A stretch of 64,000 nt of DNA from Platynereis dumerilii (GCA_026936325.1 JAPTHN010000001.1:73898380-73962379), one strand, 5' to 3'; shown: positions 9,649 to 25,200, numbered from the stretch's first letter. The notes: a model not told the origin generated them from the letters alone. Made by a program: numbers and translations.

Positions 9649-10213
9649 ACTGAATACACACCTTTAATGGAGCCAATACACATTATGCTTTTTGTCATGG
9701 TGACCATGTCTTCTCCGGCCATAATCAGATACCCGTAGTGAGACATCCATAATGAATTTTTAGGATGGCTCACACATGTTGCAATGTTAAGCTGACAACT
9801 AAGATCTATAAGTTCAACAGTGCAACATTGAAGCTCCTGTGATGCCACTATGAATATGAGTGGGTTCCGTTTGCGTCGTTGCAACCCTTCAAGCAGTTTA
9901 ATGTGTCAAATATACAGCTCTCTGATTGGTCAGATTGCCGGAAGTCGGCCGTTTCACAGTGTTGGCGACAAATGTCACGATTTTTAGTTATACTAAAATT
10001 TTGCAAAAAAAATTTGAAAAAATTAGATGTCAGTCATAATCGTGACATTCGTTGGCACCTTATTATCGTCCTTATATTCATAGTAGATGCCTCACAAGGT
10101 AGTAGCTGTATGTTTGAATAATAAAATTGTTTGTCTCCAGGGGCCAGTTTTCATCGTGGCTGTAGCTCATAATTCTGAATGGTGAATTGGTCAAGAACTG
10201 ACCATTGGTGATA

Positions 10214-13200
10214 ATGTTGCGGTTCAACGGGAGAGAACTGGCTTACCTGGCCCACCAACCGGCACACAGGTTTGACAAAGAAGGGCTGCTCTTCATCAAG
10301 GAGAAGCAGGATGGGCTTTTCAGGAAGGGTGAAGGTGAGCGGAAATATTGTTAATTGGAGCCTTTGTAGCTTGTTAATTTTGTAAAACAGATAGACTGTC
10401 GTTGTCAGAGGGGGAGTGCTGTCGGAGTGGACACGATTGTTGTGTCTGTGATGTGAATCTTCTAAATTAAATGGAGATCCATTGCACAAAGGTTCAATTA
10501 TTATATTTTTGTAAAATGTATTTTGTTCCAGTATATACAGAGAGGCTGTTCAGACTGAGAGGGAACATGCTGTTCTACTTCAAGACAAAGGACCCTGTAA
10601 GTGGAAGTTCAGTTCTTTCCCTTGTTCCGCCATTCTGTGGATTGGTGAAGTTGACTAAGTGAGGTGCGGCTTGTTAGCTGTTAGCTGCTTCACTCAGTAT
10701 GAAACATGAAACTTTAGTTGGTCTAATAAGTTTGCATTTTGTGTATTTCAGCACTCTGAGCCAGTTGGGGTCTTTGTCATGGAGAGATGTGTCGTTGAAT
10801 TGGATCCAGATGAAAAACGGGATTTCTCTTTTATTCTTGGTAAGTTAAGAACATGACACATGTGTCACAATGACAGCCACATAATTTTCAAATTAATGAG
10901 TGAACTGGATTCTAGACTTACGACTATATGATGAGCCTGGCTAAAGTAAAGAAAATAACTTCTGCAAACGCATAAAACAAAAAATGTGCCTATAGAGTAT
11001 AGATGAAGTAAAGCATTTGAAATTTGAAGCTTGTATTCGATTTGTATTGTCATTGAGTATTTCATGATTTCAATTTCAACCCTTGCGTCTTGCTTATCTT
11101 GCAGCGTTCAGTGGAGATGACAAACCAGTGCAACTGGCAGCCAAGTCAGAACCAGAAAGAGACAGCTGGATCGCAGCGTTGCACATCTCTAGCTATGAGT
11201 GTCTCCGGATGCAGATGGACAGCCTGAGAGAACAACTCCGGATGAGAACGGGAAAGGACCCAATAGACGACCCAGACCCCAGCTACCTGCAGGACGATAG
11301 ACCTGGTATTGACACTGTTGAACATTTAAGCTAACCGGCAGCATTTTGAATGTGTTTTAATATTTTAATATTAATTCTGATTAATTCATTTGTCCACTTT
11401 ACACGTTATGTTTCGGATTGGTTTGTCTTTGGTTGGATTTGTGCTCAGATCTGTGTGACAATGTCTTGCATGTGTATGTTCCAGTCTCGGAAAGGGTAGT
11501 GTATTGTGCACATGTGTAACAGATGCCGAAGAACAAGTTTCTTAAAACATTCTTAAACACTGCATGGAAACTAATGATATTAACTGCTTTTGAAATTGCT
11601 TCCGTAATTTCAAAGAGACGGTTTACTTCTTAGGGGTGTTTGTTTTGAGTTAAATTCTTGAAAGTAATTGTTGACATTTTTACCCAGATTTGAAAAATAT
11701 TTATTTTTGTATTGAGTTTTATCCATTAACCACATTGCACAAATTCACTTTTGTCAACAATTATTATTATGCAGCACACTAGCAAGAAACTTTTTATTAT
11801 CTATACTTTGTTGGAATCAAGATCTTGAAAACATTTTACCGACTTTTCATTCCTGAGTCACAGAGTGCGATGTAGTATTTAATGAGTTTATATTAACGGA
11901 CTAACAATGGACATGCCAAGATAACAGTAGCATATATGCCATATTAAAATGGCCTTTATGGTAAGTTGGCAACCAATATAATGATTTTTTTGGTTGACCA
12001 TATGAATAACAATTTAATACTCTGTTTATTGAGTTATGAGCCATTCTTCCACTTTGTAACTGTTTTAAGACCCTTTGTTGGTTAATGATAAGGGGATTAT
12101 GGATTTTGCCATTTTATCATTTACAAAAACAGCTTTTACGAAGTATATTTTACGTATAAACTTAAACTGGTACTGCATGACTTGATCTCAAATACCAATT
12201 TTTAAGGGCACTTTGGCGAGCTTTCTGAATTTTTATACTTCTATAGGAACTGAAGTTTTGCCTTTATCTAGACTAAGGAATTTTTTGTCAATCTATAATA
12301 CATGGTGTCTTGTTTCGTGTCAAGTTTCTATTAGAGAGGAAGGACTTAATCGTGTGACAATCAGTTTCCACCTTTTCTAATTCTCTTATGAAGATTTCAC
12401 TTTTAATATCCACTATTACGTGATAAGATTTGGAGACCAAGTTAGGATTTTTTATAAGCGTGACCTGGTACAGCCTCGAAGTTTGGAACAATTAATTGTC
12501 TCATGCTGTTTCATCCCCAAGGTTTTCATGTGCTTTAAAATTTGCATTGTCTTCTCTCTCCATTCTTTGGGATAATTTTAAGTTGTACAACCAAAGTGCA
12601 ACACTAGATAATTAACGGTCTTGCATTGTTCAATGATTATTACTGCAAAAGTAGAGTGGTTTATAATGGTTAGAGTTATAACCTAATGGTGTTAGTTTTG
12701 CCAAAATCATTTATGCTATGAGTACTTATTATTTGTTATTGAATAAAAGTTTCAATCTCACACATTGTATCGTCTATGAATTTGAGTAAGTGGTTTCTGA
12801 AATGCACCCCAGATGGCACCATTGCCACTATTGTGAAGGCTGTTTAGTGTTTAGAGTAGATTATCTGTGGCAATATACATATTGTAGCAACTTACTTAAC
12901 TTGAAATGCTGCTTTGGAACTAACAAAAAAGGGTGAAAAGAAGCCTGGTAGCATGAAGTAGTACAGCCGATCAGAAAATTCTGCAGTGTCAGAGCATCCA
13001 CTGAATGCGTCTTCTTATTTGCTTGGGCTACCTGCCTCTTGTGTAATAGCTCTTAGCAAGTCAATTTTCTCCAACCTGTATAGTTACCATTTACCTCGGC
13101 TGAAAGTGAGGCTCAGTCTGCTCTTCAACAGCACTGTCCCCTCAGAATTTTGCGTAACCATAGCAACCAAGCCTTTCTATGGCTGGCAGATTTATATTAT

Positions 13201-16200
13201 TATTATTTTGTGATATTATTCCCATTTAAGCTAAATCAGGACTTTTTCTCTTGTGATCTCATATCTGGGCCTAGATCTTTATTTAAAGGCAAATTAGCCA
13301 ATTTAATTATATTATAATTGTCAATATGTCAGGCACGAATGTTTTACATGACTTTAATATTATTGTGCATGGATGTTTTACATAACTTCAATGAGAGCAA
13401 CAGGATGTTGCCTCTTCCTGATTTACAGGATAGTCACTATAATGTTGTTATAGCAAGCGTGTTCAGCAGCATGACTTTATTTGTAGCTGTGTGTTTTTCA
13501 AGGAAGTTGCTGTTAAACAGTGTTGAAATGAAGCCAGTTTACATGTGCATCCTAGAACTAGAATAGCTTTGATAAGTTGCGCATCAGTTTCTAAATTGAA
13601 ATATGAAAAGTCTGTGCCTGAGTTGTTGCTTTGGACGAGGAGAGGCCACTCAGACGGAAGGTCTGTTTTCAGAAACAGACACGGGAGAGGAGCCGTTTTT
13701 CGAACTGTGTCTAAAATGTGAGCACCTAGCCTCGGAGAGCCAGTCTCGGATGCCCAATGCCTTCGTCTCTGTGTGCTACCAGAATCCACCAAACCATCAC
13801 TGGGTCACCTACGCACACACTGAGGCTGTGGAGGTAACTATTTTCTAACACTTGTTTAATGGCAGATTACACATATATCTATTATAGCTGTTTGCAGATT
13901 AGCAGTCCAAACAGTTTCCAAATTAACTTTCAACTTGGTCTTGTGATGTCACTGGCTTAAGAGCTATTTTGATAATTTGTTAGTGGCAGTTACTGTTTAT
14001 GAGTTCATTCAGTATGTGCCATATGTACCTATCAGCATAAATGTCAATAAACAACCTTTTAGCTTTGTAAGGTGTCCAATTGATAAGAGGATTAGAAAAC
14101 TATAACAGGTTGCTGTCAATGACGTGGCGAAGCCAGTTTGGAAGTTAAAAATGAAAAAAATATCACTTTCAATGGGCCGCTAATCTGCAAAGAGCTCTAA
14201 TGCTTAGAGGGCTACAGTTTCAACTTTTCAGGCTCATTGCATGTAAAAGCAATTTACTAGTGAGATCCATCAGTGCTGTTTGTTGCCTCGAAGACTAATT
14301 AATTTTATTCCATTTCTTCTGAGCTGGAGGTAGCAATCAAATTTCTGATGTACTTATATATATTTGTGCTTTAGTTGAATAAATAACTGTAAAACGGGGT
14401 GCAGATGGCAAGCCAGGGGAAAGTTGGCCACCTATTTCAACCCATTTAATGGCAGAAACGCCAATTACCCTCACTGTGACAGGTGGCAAATTTCCCAAAG
14501 AAACCTATGTCAGTGAAAAAAGTTGGCTTTACTGCCATTAAGTGGGTTAAAATAGGCAGCCAACTTTCCCCCAGTTTGCCAACTTCCCCTCGGCTTGCCA
14601 CCTTTACCCCGTTCTATGATATTTATTTATCTATCTTTACAATGTATTTAGATAACTTCATTGAGGACAAAAATTTCTTATTTTTTGCCACCAAATCTTC
14701 AATCATACAACATCGTTCAGCTTTGTAATACTTCTTTCCAAATTTCAGAGAAACGACACGCCAAGTTTCATGACAACGATTGCCTTTAGCAACCCTGTGA
14801 AGTTCAACATGGACACTAAACTGAGATTCATTGCATACGACGTGAAAGAGAAAATGACCTCAACAGTAAGTAGAAGATTGTTGTATTTTGGTTTTCAACT
14901 TTGTTTTGGATTATGCTGAAGTCCATTGTTATACTTGTCAAACAATTTTGATACATGCTATTCTCAACACCTTAAAATAGAAGTCTTACTTCAATGCCCA
15001 TGCTAAAAATTAATATATCAATATGATGTCATGAAGAAATAACTTAATAATATCCGAGGCTTGAATATAGCTGAAGAAACAAATGTATATTTGGAGAGTT
15101 TTACAAAAATGGAAAAATTGTTTTGCTTCAACACAACTCATGAAGATACAGAAATTCTGGCATTAATTCTTGAATCAAATATCTTGGAAGTTATATTCAT
15201 CATATTTAAATTACTTGTTGGCAAATGGCAATGTATCCAAAATTGTTGTTTCACCTCCTTGCATGCTTTTCTTGTTGTACCCATACAACATATTTATTGA
15301 CATTTATAAAATCATGCACACATTTGACACCAAAACCAGAATTGTTGCAATCTTACTCATATTTTGCCAATTTTTGGTTTCTTTTGCATTCCATTTCGTT
15401 TGTTAATGCAATGATGCATTGTATCTTAATGTTCGAATTAAAGTACATACATTAAAGTACTTCACCGGATATTTTTCAAGTAATTGGGATATTTCTATTC
15501 GTATGCTGAAACCTCATTACGCATTCTTTGATGAAGTTTTCAAATTGTTTATTAGTTTCCTTTGTAAATAATTTGTTGTGATATTTCAGCATTATTTATC
15601 ATCACTTAGATCAACTGTCAAGGTGAAATGTTCAAAAGTTATATTAAGTTTGTGCTTTTAATATTGTATTTTTTAAAGCTAATTTATTTTAAGAGGCTAC
15701 TAAGTAAGCGGGTGCAATTTTTAGACTTAATTTTTTTGGAATGGTACTATTTTTAGGGAGCCTGTGGTTTCAAAATTACTTGATATGCTCAGCTCTGAAT
15801 GTACTTTAACAAATTTCCATACAATAATGAATGTTTTACATGTACACTAGTACTAACTTTTCTTTCCTGTAATTTTTGATGGTCTAATTTTTAACCATTA
15901 ACTTATCTAAAGTAACTTCATTAATTTTGATATTAGGAAAACACAGATATATGTGTAAACAGTTTAGGCAAATCGGCTAAATATCCTATTTAAGGAGATA
16001 ATATGCAAAATCGATCTTCGACTTTGGGAATATGGTTTCAGCAGCTCCCAGACAATTACCTTAAGTGCTAAGTGTGTGGATCTGATGATTGCTATCTATG
16101 GCAAGCAACGTGTATATTTTATTGAAATGGTCATTCAGTTTCCGTTTTTGGTTAAGAAGGATTTCAGTTTTCTTGGGCAAGTTAAACTTCCCCTGCATGG

Positions 16201-19200
16201 GGTATTTAGGGAAAGTGTGTCGAATGTTATTGGACGTCTCTCCTCTCCCGAGTCGAGCCATGTAAGTCTAATGATATTACCTTCCTATGCTTATCATAGA
16301 CCTATTTATAAGGCTTCATTACTTCATGAGCATTCCTGTATACAAAGGGAATTTCTTTGGACAAGGCCAAGAGCAATTTGTTGGTGGTGGCTGCAATTAA
16401 GAGTATTTGGTCTCCCCCTCTGGTGATGTACTAGGTGACAGTTAAGATCTTCTTCATAACTTCGGAATTTCCTATTGAGAAAGCCTACATGTAGTAAATA
16501 TTTTCTATTTGTAAAAGCCTACATATTATCTATTTGTAATCTCTCTGTCTAATGAGCAAGCACTATTTTGCTGTCTGTCATTACAAATGCCTGTTTTGGT
16601 ACCTCAGATAATTTCTCTGTCACTTCTGTGATCTTCAGCTTGACACGAACCTTTGACACACATGTTTACAGTGTGCTACATTGTCATTTCAAAGTAAAAG
16701 AAGGAAGGCCCTGGATCCCGTTCTCTGACTTCTCTGCATCGCACATACTGCCAATAAAAAAGACTGCCATGTAGTGCAAGAAAGAGTGTGAATTGGCAGG
16801 ATAGGGGGCTGGCTTACGGGGACAAATCTGTGTACTGTGCTTCTCAGTTCAATAACTGCTTGTTAAGTTTTAACTGCCCATTACAGTACTGAGGCAAGAA
16901 AGATCCTCATCATTCAGTTCCAGCAGACTGTACCTTGATCATTTCATGTAGAGAGACCTGAAGTACTGCTATTATCCATTTTGGATTTCTTATTACCGGT
17001 GTTCTGCTGAACAAAGCCAATTCTAGTTCCAGAGAGATGTATGGTTTATTGCAGTTAGTATTAACACTGCTTGTTTGTTTGCCCTTTGCAATGCCACTAT
17101 AACACTAACTTTTCAGCCGTAGGCATGAGTAGTTGTTACTCTCTTAACAAACTGCATCAGATTTTGTATCTGCTTTTAGATATTAACTCTGTTTAGCAAG
17201 TGTTTGTCTCCTTTTAATGCTTATTGAATGACTAAAAACTTGTGTGATCTTTATTCGATTGCATGTGATTTATTTGATTAATTTTTGTAATATCCTGATT
17301 ATCTTTGTGTAAGGTAGATTAGAATGGGTGGTCTATTCAATTTTCAGATGACAAAAATAGGAGTTGTGATTTTACCACTGCGAGAACTGATGGCTGCCCC
17401 TGGACTGAAGATGACCTTGCCTTTGCAGTAAGTCATTCATTTCCTACTTACATCTTTTTGGGCTTTAGTTTTTTGTTCATAAGAATAACACAGTGTGGAT
17501 CCTGATATTATCAGATTATGATTGGGAGCGAATTTCTACAGGGAGTTATTGGGTGCCCTCTAGCCAGATGCATAATGATTGGGCATGTATATTCTGGGCA
17601 TTGTGAGAAATAGTATTGATTTAAATTACTAATGAACCCGAAAGTTCTTATGTCTATGGCATTTGTTACATGCTTCAATATAATTACTCCACCACTGAGC
17701 CAATTGTGATATCTTTAATCATGTCCTCTGTATGAATTTATGTAACATGGACCACAGTGCAGGTGCCAAGATTCCCCAGGAGCTGGACTGTTTCACGTGT
17801 GTGGGATTCTCCCCATTTAATAATTCATGTATCCTCGCCAACTTAAACCTTGGCCAGGATTATTCAGAGCTATTTTTAGCCCAAGGTGTTAGGCCTGCAA
17901 AGGATTACTGTGAGCTTGGTATCTGATTACCATCTAAAGCACATTGTGCAATATGTAACCATTGATTAATTGGAGATGATCTACGATCTAATTGTCCTAT
18001 CTTAGGAATTCTGGTGCCATATTGATAACTGGATTGGATATATATATCTTTACAACTTTATATGCACTATTCAACATTCATGTTACGCCTGGTTGTTGGA
18101 CAAATAATATATATACTTTGCCAATAAATTCCTGCTTTGATTATGTCACAAGATGATGGGAGTGGTTGTTATGAAGTATGTATTGATGACAATAGTATAA
18201 ATATCAAATATATTGAATTATTAAGACTTTCAACTTGGAACTCAGCCAAAAGTACACAGAACTGCATAAAAAAAAGTTGTATTGTAATATTATTTCAATT
18301 TATTTGAAACACTGATATGAGTTTGGAAACAGAAAAATGTCTCATTTGCATAAAATTAATTTAAACAAATTTAAAATCTTTAGCCATCCGTTTGTATTGT
18401 TAGCCGTTGTGTTGAAGCCATGCAACTTTAAAAATAGATTGCTTAAACAAATCTTTATATACGTATACACACTTGTAAATGTAGGTTGGAAGAAAATTAA
18501 AGGGGAAAGTTGAAATGATTTCTCCATACAGGTAGGGAAATGTGAAATGAGGACAGATGGGTAATAAATAAATAAATTGTTCATTCCAGGTCAACAGACT
18601 TTGAGAACCCTGGCATCTTGAAGGTGGGAGGATGGTTCAACTTTTTACCTGAAGAGTTGCTCCAGGAAAATGACTCCAATGATGGAGCACAGGTAGATTG
18701 AATTTACTTTTTCATTTGTTTTCATATTTACTCTTGTCCAGCTTGTTAGAGGTGTCAACATACTTACCTAGGTGCAAATATTAAACTGAAATTCCTGAAA
18801 AGAATCTTTCTCTTGAATCCTGTACCTCAGTAATACTAAGGCCACACATAATTGATTCTTAGCTTCGCGAACCCGCCGACACAATAAATTTCCTGCCGAT
18901 GGAAAAAAAAAATTGAAAAAAACGTTATAAATTTTTTTTTTGTCCTACCGACCGACCCTAGAAAAAGTGCCTTGAGAGGATCCGAGAAGCTAAAGATCAA
19001 TTATGTGTGGCCTAATATATATAAACTAAAAGCAATGTTCTTGATATTTCTAACATGTATAGTGTGATCCTATGTAACGGGAAGCACTTCTAGAATTCAT
19101 ATTATCAAAACATGTGGTTTTGTGGTCAGGAACTATATTGTGACTACTATTACTGGCATATTAAAGGGAATCCCCTGAGTCACATGACTTTTAACTTATC

Positions 19201-22200
19201 TGATGCCATCCATGAGCTACTGTGACCATGCTTATGCATCCATATTTTAGATATGCATGATTTGACCTGATTACTTGGAATTATAATGATGGTGCATTGA
19301 TGATGAGATACATGTGCTGTTCAGTGATGTAATATTTATTGTCACCAGGATTGTCGATTGCTGATGATGGTAATGGATTTGTCATTTCTGTTTGAAGTAC
19401 TTCTAGAAATTACTTCTGTCTAATGTGTGGAATATACGGTTAATGCATAGATTTGACTTACAGTTACAGAGGTAGGGAAGCATGTATGGATAGTGCCAGG
19501 GCTTTAGAGACAGTCGGGAGTCAAATAAATTAAATTCTGAGTCAAGAGTTGGAGAATATGCTTATGAGTCATGAGTCATGACTCGCGACTCCTAAGAATA
19601 ATTATTGCATGATCGTGTATAATTTAAAAAAAATTATTTAAAAGTTATAAAAACAAATTGGGATTAAGTTTATAAGATATCAGACTCATAGAGTCAGGAG
19701 TCAGATCGAGTCAGGAGTCAGAGTCAGGACTCAGGAGACAGGAGTAGTGAGTAAGAGCTGGGAGTCAGAGCAGGGAATACAAGTCGGGAGTCAGGAGTCT
19801 CACTGACCCAACTCATAACCTTGATCATGTTGATAGTGTTTGATTTTCCCCTACATTTTATGGATGTTTAATATCATCCCTTTCCATGTAGGCCTACATT
19901 TAAATTGCTGTTATTATTACATCATGTTTCATATCTCCCAATTAATTATGCACGCATTATGCACTGATATGAATGATTTTAAAATTAATGATCATTGATC
20001 ACATCCTATTTTAAAATTCCAGGGGTCAAAAGTTCACATGCAGTCCTTATCTCCCACGACGGAAGATAAAATGAGTCGTATGGAAATCCTCATTCCTCTC
20101 TACTCCAACATTATCGTCAAGACATTCTGCTTCCCGACCAATTTAGGGGGCGAAATAAACGTCCACGAGTACATGGCGGAGAGCAAACTGACTTACATTC
20201 TTCCAAAGCAGTTGTTGTGAGTTTGGATAAGTTCAGAATTGATAAGAAAAAATATATGTATGCAAGGCATCATAGCATACATACACTCAATGAGAATAAA
20301 GTCTGTTTTCCTAAGAAAGAATTCCTGTTTCTTAAATTGTCTCTTTCACTGTTTGTGAACTCATATTTCTAGTAATGAATTGAAACCATTGTTTTGAAAA
20401 AATATATATACCCGACTTTCATGTATTTCTTTTCCTTTTGTTAATTTCAGATCTTTATGGGTATCGGAAGAACAGCAGAAAATCCAACATCTTAATGACC
20501 TGGGAAAGGTGAGATTAGCATTTCAAAGTTGGTTCACTTTTGAAAATCATCACAAGATGTTTATTCTTAAGTTTTAAGTCAAGTCAAGTCAAGTTACCTT
20601 TATTGTATCCTGGAGGTAATTATTTGCCATACGTGCTCATAAAAATTTATCAAGAACAACAAATTTATCGTAGAAATGTGCTGTTATGGTGCCTCATTGC
20701 TTGTGGCACAAATGAGAGTTTATATCTATTGGTCCTTATCAAAGGGAGTCTCATCCTGCCGCTTCTCACACTGACGGCATTGTCAAACACACCATGTAGG
20801 GGATGAGAAGAATCATTCATGACTTGCTTCGTTTTTAAAACAGGATATAGTTGCAAAATTCTGAGTTAGGTGACCTAAAGTGAAACTCAGAGTCGCCTAT
20901 AATGAAAGTACACCTCTGAAGGCTATGCTGTTTTGAATAGAAATAAATGTGTGTTCAACTTGGAGTACATATTTGCTATGCAGCTTTTCTAAAATGTCTT
21001 TTGAATCTATTTCAGTTGTCCGAGCCATGGGAAAATGCCAGGCAGGAGCTGATGGATTTCCACATGAGCATGATCACCATGTACAAGCAGAACGCCCGCT
21101 TTCTCAGTTCTTATCAAGGTATGTTGTTTTATCATCACAATTATGAATTTTTGCATCAATAACAGTTTATACTGCTGCTTGTAAGTACATGTATAATCTT
21201 GTCATGATTTTCCATTCAGGTGCTCCCTTTAAACCTAGCAGTCGCAAAGCTGACAAAGAAGTTGAGTTTGCTCCGGTCAATCTTCACTTGCAGCGAATGT
21301 GGGTCCACAATAATGCTGCTAATTCTAGTAAGTGAATTTTTAGATCTCAATTCTTAGTTAGGTGTGTGGTATATATTATTTCTGAGAGTCGTTTGCCTTA
21401 CAGATGATAATGTTTTGGTTTTTGGAAAAGTTGTTCAAAAATGTAATTCTATCAATTATATTTCAGCCAAAAATATCAACATGTATATTCTCTATTTTTC
21501 TCCGCAGGTGGGTGCTATGACATTATCACACAGGGCGCTTTCACTGCCTATGCACAGAAATACAAGAATGGAGGACTGCAAAGAATGATCAAGGAATTAT
21601 CGGGGAACAGCGGAGGAGGGAATTCTGTCAAAGATCCCGTGGGAGGAGGAGGAATAGACACAATTAATGAAATTCTCAACAGTATGACTATGCTGAAAGA
21701 TGCAGTTTATGAACAGTGTGAAGTTTTGTGTCGATCTGCCGTGCAGGGAGACATCTCTGATCTCAATGGAGCCACTAAAGCATTGTCTGATAAGGTAACC
21801 ACGACAAATTCCTTAAGATTTTTCTCAAAAGTCATTATTTTTGTGTGCTAGATGCTTTAGCTTTCATCAGATGGTATGTTTCGCAGCACCAAAAAGAGAT
21901 AATGTAACAGAAAAGAAGAAGGTTGAGACTGGGCTATATAGATCTGAAAAGAAAACGTGCTGCATTTGTGGATACTTAAAATGTTTTTCTTTCAGACGAG
22001 ACAGTTACTTCAAGTGTGCGACCATCACAAAATTGACCAAGGAGTTACGTGTTACGAGGAGGCCAAGCGTGAGCCAAGAGGGGAAACCAACAACGCCATG
22101 AACCACTCATCCACGAATCTAACAATCCCCGAGAGAAACTCAAGAAATCCTTCTCCGGAGACTACGTGGAAATGGAGCGGAACTAATTTTGTAAAAAGCC

Positions 22201-25200
22201 CCACAGAGGAACCCTGGGTGAGTCCTGTTTTGAACTTAGAACAATGAAAATGATGGTCCTGAAAGGACAGAGAATATCAGTGATTCCGCATGTGTTTGCA
22301 TTCTCTTGATTTCTTTGGCTACTGATTTGTTTCTAAATTCTATTTGAAAAACCATCTTCCAGTAGGTTTAGGCCTTAATAAAGTTAACCACCAACAGTAA
22401 AATGAGAAAAAATAAGGCCCTGTCAAAGGATACCCAATGCATGATTTGGTTTTAAGTTTGTAGTGATTTTGTTGTTTTTCAGAAGCAAATTTCAAGAATG
22501 TTTGTATATGCCTCCCTGAAACTTGCATGCAATAGTGATATTTGTTTGGAGAAAAAAAATCCCTAAAGTTGCAATGTTACTTTTAGAAACTTAACTTTAA
22601 GAACAATATTTCAAAAGTTCTAATTACGTTCCATCAAATCTTCATCACTACATATAAGTTTATTTTGTGCAAAAGTAAGACACTGTTTAATGCTTTGTTT
22701 CTCTTTGGTTGATGTTGTTTTAATTGAGACGGTTGATTTTCTTTTGCATGACTTGTCTTGCACATGTAAGGCCCCTGCAAAACTTGAATCGAAGGTGTGT
22801 ATTTCATCTTTAGGTGTAAGCCAAGATATAATACCTTTGTGGTGCAAGTACTGGTCGTGGGTGGTGTATCCCTTCTATTTAACTGCTTACATTCTAACTA
22901 TTGTCTATTGATATTTTTCTTTGATATTGTATCTGTATGATGCTGTTATCCTAACTTTTCTTAAAATGGCAATTTAAACTTAATCGGTGGTGGTCAGAAC
23001 CATAATATATGGTACTGGTTGAAAATGAACAAATAACAATTAAAAATGTTTCATTAACAGTCGGTTTGAAAAGAGCATCACATACAAATTGAATGATAGC
23101 CTATTGTTACAATTTTCAACTTAAGATGTGATCCATTGCTCATCATATTGTTGAGTTAATGATCTGCAACGTCATCTTTTGAACTGAAAGAACAGCTATT
23201 AGTAACTTAATTTATATTACAACACTCACTGTGCACAGCTTCTTTCAGTTGTATTCAGTATAACACCAGTTACTTATGTGCTTAGTGAGCTGTAGCCAAT
23301 GTGATATATATTGCACAAGACTTGGTGTAACTATGTACAATATATTTTGTCAACGCAAATTTAATGTATACATCGTATATCATAGTACAGAGAATCATGT
23401 CACATTAGTGTTTAAATATCTATATTTTTATGGTGTGTTTGTCTCTCAACAGCACTGTCTGCCAGCAATTCATGTTGTTGGTGTCCTGAATGTGGATATG
23501 TTTGTGACTTTATGTGTCTAATACTTCTATAAAGTCTCCCATGTACCACTGATTGCAAACAATTTGCAGTGTTTAGGGAAGGAAACATTGTCATGCAGTT
23601 GATTCACATTTACAATCATTGCTTGCATTTCACAGTTAATCATCATGTTATGTTGGTGTTTGTTGTGCATTACTCTTGATAGTTGATGCTGCACTTAATC
23701 ACCGCAATCAAGAGATTTGTTCTTCAATCAAAGTAAACGCCATCTGGCAATGTTCAAGCTGATTGTCAGTGATTGGCTTTGGAATCTAACAGTCTTCTTT
23801 TATTTCTGCAGGAACTCACCAGGCTCAACACTGAAGCCGCTCTGGTGTGCGTCACCTCAAAGGTCGATGAACTCATCCAAGGGGTTGGCTCCGACAATAA
23901 TGCCATTCCGCAAACGAAATGGTTGGAGGAAATAAGCTCACCTGTCATCAAGTTCAAGTCTTGTGTGGAAATGACAACTAAAAGAGTGGAGGCTAGTCTG
24001 ACTATGCTCACTATTCAAGTAAGATTCACCTTTAGCTTTAGCGTTACTGGAAGCAGGCTCGTCTGCCTCTATTTCCAGATCTTGCAGTGTTAGTAGACAC
24101 ATATAAAATCCAAAACGCATCTTTATGTTTCCATTAAGAGGTGTTTAAATACTGAATCTGAAATATCAATGGTTGTTCCTAACCCAAAATTTTTTTATGT
24201 CAAAGTGGGATTGTTTTAAATACTTCATCCAATATTTGCAATGTTCACTAAATGTTCTGCTTGTATAGTGTAAGTTAAATTATTATGAACTGGTGACAGA
24301 AAATGTAAAACATATTTTGTACATTTCTTTTCAGGGTTGTAAGAATGACATTCATGGGATGCATAAGATCAAGTACAGAAGAGACGTTGTCTTTGCACAA
24401 GCTGTAAGTCTTCTTTTTTTTGTGGCCAAATTCAGAAAAAAAATTTACATTGCATAACTTTTGATGGAATGCAATGTAGAAAAATCAATTTTGTTGTAAT
24501 CTCCTCAATAAGCTGTGTGAAGTGATGTCTTGTAATTCTCTGAACTTGACCAAAACAGCAAATCAAATACATGTACCCTTGTATCTTCATTGAGTATTAG
24601 CTCATTCCTTTGAGATTTGATTCATTGATTGTGACCATCTGCCTTCTCGTGCTTCAGTTGACGTCATGTGTGACAGGCTTCATGACAAAACTCCTAGACA
24701 GCATTAAAGACGACCGGTTTCTGAAGCAGATATCGCAACTCGGTGTTTTGATGGAGTTTGAAAGTTTACTGACGTCTCATGCGGATGAGATGGGGATGTT
24801 GGAGGATTACGCAGTTGGGGTACAAGATCTCGCTCATGTTGCGTTCAAGATCGTGCAGCGGAAGAACGAGGAGGATGTGATGCCGTCGGTGAAAGGCAGC
24901 AGGTTAGTACATAGCTCTGTAGATAAATCTTTTTAAAATTTCGTTGAAATTAGTGGCAGAGGTGTATGAACTATGGAGTAGTATAATGTTTTTGCACAGA
25001 TGTGTGTCATCTGGTCGATATAACACCTTTATCATCGATCTTTTGTTGTGTACGTGTATTGTGAGCAACTGACTAAACTGCATTTGTGGTTCACTTTTAA
25101 AATGATTTTCAAAATGTGTTTAAGGAAAAGTACTGAAAGTATTAACTTAGCTATCATGACACCTTACTACATATGTTGTACTATTGCAAAGTGACACTAA

